A program made the position numbers and the translations under genes. Of a stretch of 64,000 nucleotides of DNA, positions 55,860 through 64,000 are shown piece by piece. The notes under the pieces are model-generated. The model was not told the origin of the DNA, searched no databases, and saw only the letters and a program-made list of their open reading frames with translations. Numbering within the stretch: the stretch's first letter is position 1; the number at the start of each line of letters is the position of its first letter. Where the stretch lies: positions 78,716 through 142,715 of the forward strand of contig JAIQDT010007327.1 of the NCBI GenBank assembly GCA_021521415.1. The letters run 5' to 3'. This DNA is from Bidens hawaiensis. Taxonomy: Eukaryota > Streptophyta > Magnoliopsida > Asterales > Asteraceae.

Positions 55860-58140
55860 CTTGAGCTTTCGGCATCTTTCTTCCTATCAAATACCACAAC
55901 AACAACTTTTTCTTGAAATAGGTGGATCTCCCTATGGTGTGGATGTCGAGAAGGCAGTTTCCATCCGATTATCTCCTCTAAATGCTCCCTTTGAAGAAAC
56001 TACAAGTCACCATCATGCTTAATGATGCCCAGTGCCAGTCCATCAAATTTTCTCAAGATAAAGGATAGGTCATTTTGTTCAAATACTATCTCAGAAATCC
56101 TGCCATTTTTCAGGACCTCATAGTTTGTCTTGGTTGTCTGCCGCCTCATACTTTAGCACTCTTTCATGTTGGCAAGAGGATTGGACTATTTGGTATTCTA
56201 TTTGTATGAAGTTTCAGTTAATACAACATCCATCATTTTCCTCTTCCTCTTGGTTCTTCAAAGCTTGATAGTTTCAACTTCCTCTTCTTGTTTAACAAAG
56301 GAAATCCTTTCCTAGATTGATCATTCAAATGTTTGGAAATTTCATCCCTTTGTTGGCTTGCGAAACTTTGCCTGTCTTGATAGTCATAAAGAGTCATCCT
56401 GGCTATTTCTTCCAATTGTTTGCTTTTGAAATCCTGAAAGTCATCCTTGAAAACTATATGCCTCAAATCACCACATTTCATGATAACTTTCAAAGATTTT
56501 GTTCTGACATCAAAGTACAGCCTTTTAGGTAGGTTCACATCAGTTGGTAGCCTTTGTTGTCGTTGATGTGTGGCTCTTGTTGGTTTTGGGAAACTTACAG
56601 TGGAAGACCCTGGAGCATATTTCCTTTTAGGTGCTGGTCTTCTTACATGCCCAGTGTGTTCAAACAATCTCACAATTTGATCCTTTGGCATCATCACCAG
56701 CTTGAATTAATCTCCTCATTCCTTTGCCAATGTGATGATCATTTCCATAGTTCCTCCATCAGCTGGCTCAATAGGGCTGGATCTTTGAGTTTGAATCGGT
56801 TCACCCCTTGGTCCACACTAAAGAGATAGCAATCTCCTCTATTCTTCTTCCAACTTCCCCATTTTTCTCTCTCAGTATAGAACAACTCCGTCAATTGTCC
56901 TTTCCAAAGATTATCAAATACAGTTTCAGCCATGCCCTTGCTCATCATTAAACCTTTAGAGGTTTTAATTCTTTTTTCGTCTTCCTAGGGAAGCAAGTTC
57001 AAACCTTTAACTGATTCTTTCTTGACTTGAATTAGGTTTTTGACTTGCCTTTTTCTTCATTGTATTTCCCCATCTCAGACTCACAGAGGGACAATTTTTC
57101 TTTGGTACTCATGTTGTTTGTTTTCTCCCCCTCTCCCCTTGCTGTGATTAGTATGTCAAGAGGCTCTACTTTCTCATATTTCCAAACTTTCTTCTCCTTT
57201 TCTACCAATGTAACCAACCGGTGTTATCTTTTGGTAGTATTGGAGTCAGACTTAATTTTCTCAAATATATGTCTGAACCTTTCTTCCAAAACCTTCTTGC
57301 TCATTCCTTCAACTTGCTCAACAACAATACCATGATCTATCAAGAATTTACATTTTCCTCCATACTTACAATAAAGATTTTCTAGTCAATCCCTTTGATT
57401 AGCTGCTTTGTTCTTCAATCTTTCACACTCTTCTGTCTTTATTCTTTCTTTTGTTGACTTGCAGACACTCACCAATTCCTTAACCTTCATGTGATTTAAT
57501 TGTTTTGCTGAGAAACTATGAATTCTCAGATATGCCATGAACCTTTGAGTGTTTTTATTTCTCTTCTCCCTGATTTTCCTCAACTCTCTCACCTTTTCAT
57601 TAAGCAACACATGCAACTATTCATCAGTCATTACAGCTAGGGTCTCAAATTTATAGCCATGATTATTCAGGCTGATGATATTTGGATCTTACTTCTTGGC
57701 TTCATCCAGCATGTTTTGTATCTTTTCTCTATACTCCTCAGTCATATTCACATGGGGAGAGTCAGTCCCTTCATCCTTTACATCAGATAAATAATAAGTG
57801 CATCAATCTTTGGCTCATCAACTTTGGGTTCAACAGGTTTAACAAACTGTTGAGGAACTGCATTAATGGGCTTTTTATGCCTTGTATGCATAGCATCTTC
57901 TGGTATATTCTCCACTCCAAATCTCTACCTCCTCCTACATATCTTAAAAGATCAGCCGGCCAACTCTTTTCATTGTTTTTAATTCTTCAAATAAGCTCTG
58001 GTTCATCATCTCACTAGCTCTTTTCACCATCTCCTCTTTCATAGTTTTTGCGTCTTGTATATTAGCGACCAACTGCCTATCAAGATTTTATTTTTCAGTT
58101 TTAGCAGTGTCATCATGAATAGTTTGTTCAGGTTCAGAAG
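55860..58140 (-). pseudogene. Inverted family-A 3' ORF, C-terminal two thirds
   Basis: From the right, minus-strand frames give a coiled-coil-like part (KTMKEEMVKRASEMMNQ near 58000), RFMAYLRIHSFSAKQLNHMK (57500), TLVEKEKKVWKYEK, TARGEGEKTN (57150), AETVFDNLWKGQLTELFYTE (56900), an open 154-codon piece (56233-56697) with RLYFDVRTKSLKVIMKCGDL and TLYDYQDRQ, and a tail FDGLALGIIKHD (56070). This matches the plus-strand copy at 58175-59570 block for block. It is charged and Lys/Glu-rich with no membrane segment. Several stops break it. Confidence 0.65.
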
Positions 58141-58174
58141 ATTTGGCCTGGGCTTGCTGGAATAGATATATCAC

Positions 58175-59570
58175 AATGGCTAATGAGAATGATAACTCTT
58201 GCTGAGAAGGAGAAGATGCAGTAAGAAGAACAACAGATAAAATTATTTTCTAGATTGATGGAGGCGAGAGGAAGAGGAGATGAAACTAAAAGTCTGAACA
58301 AAGGTGAAAATTTGGCCATGTATAAGTCTGAAAAGGAAAAATTTTATCATGAAAAGGCTGAATCAATGGCTCCTAAGGCTCCTCCATTGGGGTTTATGAA
58401 GGATGAGCCAGTTGAATATGTTCAGCCTTGGGAAGACGAAAATAAGATCAAGACCCTCAAAGGCTTAATGCTTAGTAAAGGAAGGGCTGAAGGGGTGTTT
58501 GACAACCTTTGTAAAAGTTAACATAAAGATTTATTCTATACTGAAAAGGTTGAGTGGGAGAAGCTTGAGGCTGAACAAAGTAAGTTACTACAATTACAGT
58601 GTGGACCCAGGGGAGAACCTATTCATAGGCAACGATCTATCCTTGTGGGTCCAACTGGTAAGGAGATCATGGGGATGATAGCTACTTTGGCCAAGGAGAG
58701 AAAAAACTATCTGGATCTAGTAATGCTCCCCAAGGAGAAAATAATTGAAAAGTTTTTGAAGTCTGCGCATGTGAGAGTCCCAATTCCCAAGAAGAAGAAT
58801 ACTTCTAGGCTCTCAACTGTAAGCATCCCAATACCAACCACTAGAGCCTTTCAACATAGACAACAAAGGCCACCTTCTAAAGTGGACCTACCAAATAGGC
58901 TGTATTTTGATGCAAAAACATAATCTTTGGGAGTTGTAATGAATGTTGGTGATTTGAAGCAAATTGTGTTTAAATATGATTTCATGGATTTCAAGAAGGA
59001 GCAATTAGCTGATATGGCAACTCTGAACCTTTACGACTATCACAATAGGCAGAGGTTAGCAGGAAAACAACAAAATAAATTGTCAAGACATTTTGGGATC
59101 AAGCAAGGAAAGGGTTCCCAGTTTTAAATAAGAAGAGAAAGCTGGAACTCTCTGATTTTGAAAAGAAGAATAGGTAGAGGAGGATGTTGGATATCAGACT
59201 CACTGAAGCTTCTTACCAAAAGAAGACATAGCACCACAACCCTCTTGCCAATATGATGGAGTGCTTAAGCATGAGGCGGCAGATGACAAGGCCCAATCAT
59301 GAAGTCTAAAGGAATAGAAGGATTACACAAATTGTCTTTGAACCTAAAGATGAGTCCTTCATTCATAGAAATTCAGATGGACTGTCCTTGGGCATCATCA
59401 AGGAAGACACTAATCTGGAATTTCTGCATTTGGAGGATCTAGAGGATATAATCAGATGGACTCTGCCCCCTTAGCGTCCTCACCATAGACAGTTATTCTT
59501 ATTCAAGGAAAGAGCCATAGCGGTTTGGTTGGATAGAAGGGTGGAAGCCTCAAGCTCAAGAAGATGAGAT
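58175..59570 (+). pseudogene. Family-A 3' ORF, C-terminal half (plus strand copy)
   Basis: Open pieces at 58255-58521, 58645-58923 and 58927-59127 spell MEARGRGDETKSLNKGENLA, LSKGRAEGVFDNLCKS, FYTEKVEWEKLE, RQQRPPSKVDLPNRLYFDAK, VVMNVGDLKQIVFKYDF and LNLYDYHNRQRLAG. The tail (59330-59470) has FIHRNSDGLSLGIIKED. It is homologous to the inverted copy and to the A2 tail. Stops at 58519, 58921 and 59125 break it. It precedes a polypurine tract and LTR in the normal order. Confidence 0.65.
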
Positions 59571-59732
59571 TAATTTTAGCTTAGGCTTAATTTGTACTGT
59601 CCATGGGATAAAATTCCAACTTGTAATGTTTTTCATTATGATATGTAATTTCTTTTCCTGAAATTTGATGTGTATTTTGACTAAGTGTATGCTACCTTAG
59701 AGGTCTTTTTTTACAACTGCGGTTGTTCCAAT

Positions 59733-59743
59733 CTAGGGGGATA
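59733..59743 (+). other. Family-A polypurine tract with damaged LTR start
   Basis: TAGGGGGATA is followed at once by TTCTCAACC, which in other copies lies about 40 bases inside the LTR. So the first part of the LTR, including TGTTGGG, has been deleted. Confidence 0.55.
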
Positions 59744-60722
59744 TTCTCAACCTCGCTGAAAACAACAATGTATGGAAACCGAGCAAGCTCAGGCATCCTA
59801 GCAAGCTTCTACTTAACCTAGCAAGGTTATCGCCTTAAATTCCTCTTAAGTGATAAACCGAGCAAGGTTCACTTTGTCTAGCAAGGTTGTTCTTCTAAGT
59901 CAAGCAAGGTTTGTTTCCAAGCAAACTCTTGACAAAACCAAGCTAAACCCAAGTCTTTTGGTAAATCTAGCAAGGTTTATTCATAATATACGGTGGTCCT
60001 AGTAGGCTTGAAGGAAGTTGATCAAGAAAGAACTTAAGGACTTCTAGCGAGCAAGGTTCAACTCATTGCAAGATACAGTGTTACAAGCACACTTAGGTTT
60101 GCTTAATAAGTTAAAGTTAACAAAAGGTTGTAGGGACTTCTTAAGAACAAGTTTGCTCGTAGGACTATTATCGAGCAAAGTTTGATATGGTCAAGAGGAT
60201 TGAAGTCTACTAGGTGAATATTTTCTAAGGAAAATATTCTAAGTAAAGTATGCCTAGAGAACTGTTCCCCAGCACACTTATGGTTACCAGGTCTACTCGA
60301 TAAAGACATATGCTGCAAAACTTGTCTGAACAAATGTTTTACACTTAGAATTTATTGTAATACGCTTGATTATGTACCAATGATTAGGGTTTCTAAAAGT
60401 GGAATGTCAGATGTCAGGGCTAGGCCTATAGAAGGAATATTTTAGGGCACGCCTATAACACACCTGACACCTGCGATAGAATAATGATTTTGACGGCAGG
60501 CTTACTCCTGTATGGAAATCTGCTAAAGATCCTAGCATTCCACCTTTATACCCTAATTGCTTTTCATTTGTATCCTTCGTAATATTAAATGGAAATCTTT
60601 AGAGTTATTGTGTGTGTTGTTACTTTAGTGTTCAGCGTGCAATAATTATAGTTTTGTGTTTCCGCCATTAACACTCTAGTGTTCTTTAGAAAATAGTAGC
60701 GTTCTTAACCTTCTTGTCGACA
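59744..60722 (+). repeat. Family-A LTR shared by two interiors
   Basis: It runs from TTCTCAACC to CTTGTCGACA, with many GCAAGGTT/GCAAGCTT motifs at 59780-60080 and TTCCGCC near 60660. On its left lies a 3' ORF and polypurine tract; on its right lie a primer site and gag. It therefore acts as 3' LTR of one copy and 5' LTR of the next, as in tandem elements formed by LTR recombination. Confidence 0.7.
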
Positions 60723-60730
60723 CTTAGGTG

Positions 60731-60742
60731 TGGTATAAGAGA
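60731..60742 (+). other. Family-A primer binding site
   Basis: TGGTATAAGAGA, eight bases after the LTR end, is an imperfect match to the initiator tRNA-Met site TGGTATCAGAG. Confidence 0.55.
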
Positions 60743-61086
60743 TTGTTTATACTATTTTTGTGAAGAATTGTTGCTGAATATTGTTGACTTTGAAGATGAA
60801 GAATGACGTCAGCTGACAACTCTTCCATTGGTTTGTGACGTAAGCTGTCATGTTCTTCATTTTTTCCTGATATACAATATTTGTGAGGTTTAAAAGTGTC
60901 TTGTTACATGGATCTACATTAGAATCCTTATTTTTTATTATAGATCCTTCTCTAATAAGTCCAGACATATCAGATCGGAGGTTTTCAGCCACAGATCTGA
61001 TTATTTTTAAAAAGAGTGTTTAAGTTTTTGTTTAAGTTTATTAAGCTTTTATTTGTTTCTAAAAATATTTCAAAAATACCAAAAAG

Positions 61087-64000
61087 ATGTCTATAGACGA
61101 GCAAGAGGTGTCTACTAGCAAGATACCAAGATCAAATGGAAGGTGCTATTTGAAGCTACCATCTGCTACGTTGATGTTGAGAGGTGGAACTCTATCAAGA
61201 ATGGGCCATATGTGCCAGATGGAACTTCAAACAACCAAAGTTTTGAAGTTTGAATGAAGAAAAAGGATGAAAGGGCATTAGCCATGCTAAAGCTGGACCT
61301 GTCATGGGAAATCTTAACTAGTGTGGCTCATCATACCACAGCCAAAGCAAAGTTTGATGCTATTGTTGAGATGATCGAAGGCAACACCGAGTTAAGAGAC
61401 ATTAAAAAGGATAGATTGAAGTCTGATCTTGATCATTTAAAATTCAGAGAAGGTGAAAAACAGTGTTGTCTGTGTTGCAGAGATTCTTGACAATCGTGAA
61501 TGAAATCAGAACAACTGATCTAGCAATCACTAGTTTTGAATTGACCATAAAGTTGTTTTTATCTCTTTCTGGTGAATGGTACACTGCTAGTAAATTCATC
61601 AAAGAGAAGGAAAACTTTCCTCAATTGAAGTTGGATGATGTCATATGCTTTCTACAAGCAGCTGAACATGAGATGATATAGAACTACATGATCAAAGAAG
61701 GCAAATCATGTTTTCAGGTGACAAATGCTCTCATAGCACCCATGGGAAATTTGTCCAAAAACAATCAGCAACAGATTCCCATTATATAAGAACAAAGTTA
61801 GTATGGAGGTGACACACCAAGGTGTTTTTTTGCTGGCAATGCACACAAACAAGGTGGACAATCCAGATTTAATGGCCAAATGATTGATGACAATGATCCA
61901 GCTTTTATGGTCACTGGACATGCTCTATATAGTGGTGGAAATTTCAATCAAGGAAATGAATATCAAACACTATTTTCAATGTTCACTGATTCCTACAATG
62001 CCTTTGTGGCCAAGAATCTGATTCACACCAGTGTGGTCCAAGAAGTTTTAGAGCAAATTGATGCGGATGACTTGGAAGACATGGATTTGAAATGGCAAGC
62101 TGCTATGTTAGCCTTGAGAAGTAAGAGGTTGTTTAATAGAACTGGAAGATCCATTATGTCTGGTCCAAATGACAGGATAGGATTTGATAAATCAAATGCA
62201 ATTTGCTACAACTGTCAATTGCCAGGACAATTTGCAAGGGAATGTAATCAACCAAGAAATTTTAAAAACAATCAGTTTGCTAAACCAAGAAACCAGAACC
62301 ACTACCGGTATCAGAACCTGAATCAAGGGCAGCAGAGAAATTTCAACAACAACTACAACAACCAACAACCTTAGAATCACCAGCAAGTTATTCCCCAACA
62401 TCAGAACTTTCAAAGAAATAATCAGAACCACCCTCCATAAGCTCCTGCAAACACTAACAGAAACAATGTCAACCACCCAAGAAACAAAGGAAATGTTGCA
62501 TTAGCTTCACAACAAGAAGGAAATTTTGATTGGAGTGATAATGCTAGTGAGATTGAGAAAGCAAATGTAGCATTCATGGCTAAAATGGAGAATGAAGTTG
62601 AATACTCTTCATCTTAGGTATATTCACATCTCTCCATGCTTGAATTACTTGAAATGAATGAATCTTTGAGAATGACAGTTGGTAAGCTACAAAAAGAATG
62701 TTTCAATAAACAAAGTATGATAAATGTGTGTGAGGCAAGTGACATGACTTATGAAGAAAGAATTAAAAGTCTAGAAAAAGATTGTATTGACAGCTATTGG
62801 GTTAAATCCAGATATGTCCTTGAAATAGAAGGGTTGAAGAAGATATTTCTTGATGAGAAGCTAAAGAACACTACACTTCGAGTATAGAATGATTTCCTGA
62901 ATAAATTTAGGTTCAATAGGAAATATTTGAGGGAAGCTAAACAAGATCAAGGAGGAAGATAAGTACTAGACTGTTCCACCACCTTTCAATGACAACTACT
63001 CCTTGATGGTTGATAAGGAGAAGAGAGAGACATACCTTAATTTGTTTAGAGAAGTTTTTACAGAAAAAGAAGAGTTTATTGAAATTATAAGAGGGTTGAA
63101 GTTGATGAAAAAGGAGAGTTTGTGATGAAAGAGGAGAAGTATGGTGAAAGTTTTGTTGGTATAAAAGTATCTGAAGATGATTTTGATGAAGACTGCTTGA
63201 AAAAGGATGACTTAAGTGACTCAAGTGATCAATGCTCAAGTAAGAATGGTTCAAAGGATAAATGAAGAGGCAAGTCAACTCCACCAAGCAAGATCCCTAT
63301 ATTACCAAAGATCATACCCAAGATGAGAAAACACAATGAACATATGAGAAGGGAACATGTGTCATTTGACATATATGGTGGATCAAAAGGTAAATATAAT
63401 GCAGTGAAGCCTCCAAGCAAAGAAGCATTTAAAGAGAAAAAGAATAAGAACAAGAATATGACTGAAGAAATTACGAACAGTGATAAGTTCAATCCTATAT
63501 GCCCTGTTTTCTCAAATGAAGAATTATTTGATATTGGTGAAGTAGAAAGTGTGGAAGAATATGAGAGAAGGCAATCAAGATATAGAGGAAGCATTGATGA
63601 AGAACCAATCAATAAGGAGGGAATAGTCTTTGTGGAGAGTTCTGTGTAAGGCAAGATATTAAAAGTGAAGAATTTGTGCCTCTCTCAATTGACTTTGATG
63701 GGCTCAAAAATCAAAAGACCATTGGAATTGAACCCCTAAGACCAAGTGAAAGATTTAAAAAGGGGAAATAAAGAGAGAGCTTCAAAGGAAAGGTTTGGTG
63801 TAAGCATTGTGATGTGTATGGACATCACACTGATTCTTGTCATGAAAAATCTATATTCAAACCATTTCATGTTCCAGATACAATCAAGTTTGGTCAAGAC
63901 TTAGGTCTTTACAAGAAGAAGTATGATAAATATTTGGGAAATGGAAAGAAGCCATCTGTTGATACTGACAAAGGAATGAAGTGAACAACAAAAAGAAAAC
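61087..64000 (+). pseudogene. gag: D gag, broken and cut by the window edge
   Basis: The ATG at 61087 opens MSIDEQEVSTSKIPR, close to E1. It continues with LSWEILTSVAHHTTAKAKFD, LEDMDLKWQAAMLALRSK (62075) and a CCHC knuckle in which His has become Gln (CYNCQLPGQFAREC, about 62202-62245). An Asn/Gln-rich stretch follows, then a coiled coil (62640-62885), an acidic region (63090-63250) and a second knuckle CKHCDVYGHHTDSC (about 63802-63843), intact here. The tail KFGQDLGLYKKKYDKYLGNG matches E1. Breaks fall near 61135, 61255, 61490, 61679, 62372, 62616, 62887 and 63648. Confidence 0.75.

Larger units (their letters stand above)
60723..64000 (+). mobile_element. D: family-A element entering the window's right edge
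   Basis: Primer site, leader and gag are present; pol would lie beyond 64000. The order and text follow E1 (3046-6480) closely, so this is the same family. It shares the LTR at 59744-60722 with the fragment to its left. Confidence 0.75.

Overview
The window reads as plant nuclear DNA, AT-rich by eye and built almost entirely from LTR retrotransposons. No host gene, tRNA, rRNA or CRISPR array is visible. The primer sites, polypurine tracts, TATA boxes, splice-like sites and Ty1/copia polyproteins (order protease-integrase-RT-RNase H) fit a eudicot. The 3' proteins of the SIRE-like elements, with an FLMYPRFLQ-type core, resemble proteins I remember from Asteraceae; that placement is memory and was not checked.

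Layout: 1-1993 is a gene-free repeat flank. 1994-13795 is E1, a decayed SIRE-like copia element (5' LTR, gag, pol, long spacer, start of a 3' ORF, no 3' LTR). 13955-17305 is A2, a second decayed copy; its 3' LTR is split and resumes at 37238-37460. Inside that LTR sits E2 (17306-37237), an old Ty1/copia element of another lineage. Inside the RT gene of E2 sits E3 (22358-34641), a 12.3 kb SIRE-like element with 404 bp LTRs and an AAAAG target duplication. So there are three insertion levels, and LTR divergence falls with nesting depth (about 8% for E2, 6 of 404 for E3). 37790-38850 (minus) is a decayed Ty3 gag. 40588-48985 (minus) is E4, a complete element of the E2 lineage with 919 bp LTRs that look identical, a GTAAC target duplication and one uninterrupted gag-pol frame; it is the youngest and probably the only coding-competent element here. 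48986-52575 is the 3' end of a third SIRE-like family (C). 52590-53700 (minus) is a second Ty3 gag. 54919-58140 (minus) and 58175-64000 (plus) are two family-A copies in inverted orientation, the second continuing past its LTR into a fresh primer site and gag that run off the window.

The elements share an architecture beyond gag-pol. The three SIRE-like families encode, downstream of pol, a large protein of unknown function. E1 and E3 show a TATA box, leader and splice-like sites ahead of it; C shows an acceptor. Each family scatters its own roughly 9-11 bp motif through both the LTR and the spacer upstream of the 3' ORF (GCAAGSTT-like in A, AGGCGAAGTTA in E3, AACGAATGA in C), often as inverted pairs. 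E1, E3 and a fragment near 1.8 kb share a post-pol RNA-like module: a hairpin with paired substitutions, including one version closed by UUCG, followed by a conserved GGATAGCCATTAACC block. E2 and E4 share a different signal, four ordered copies of a GATAAAGGTCACCTAAC-like motif in the gag leader.
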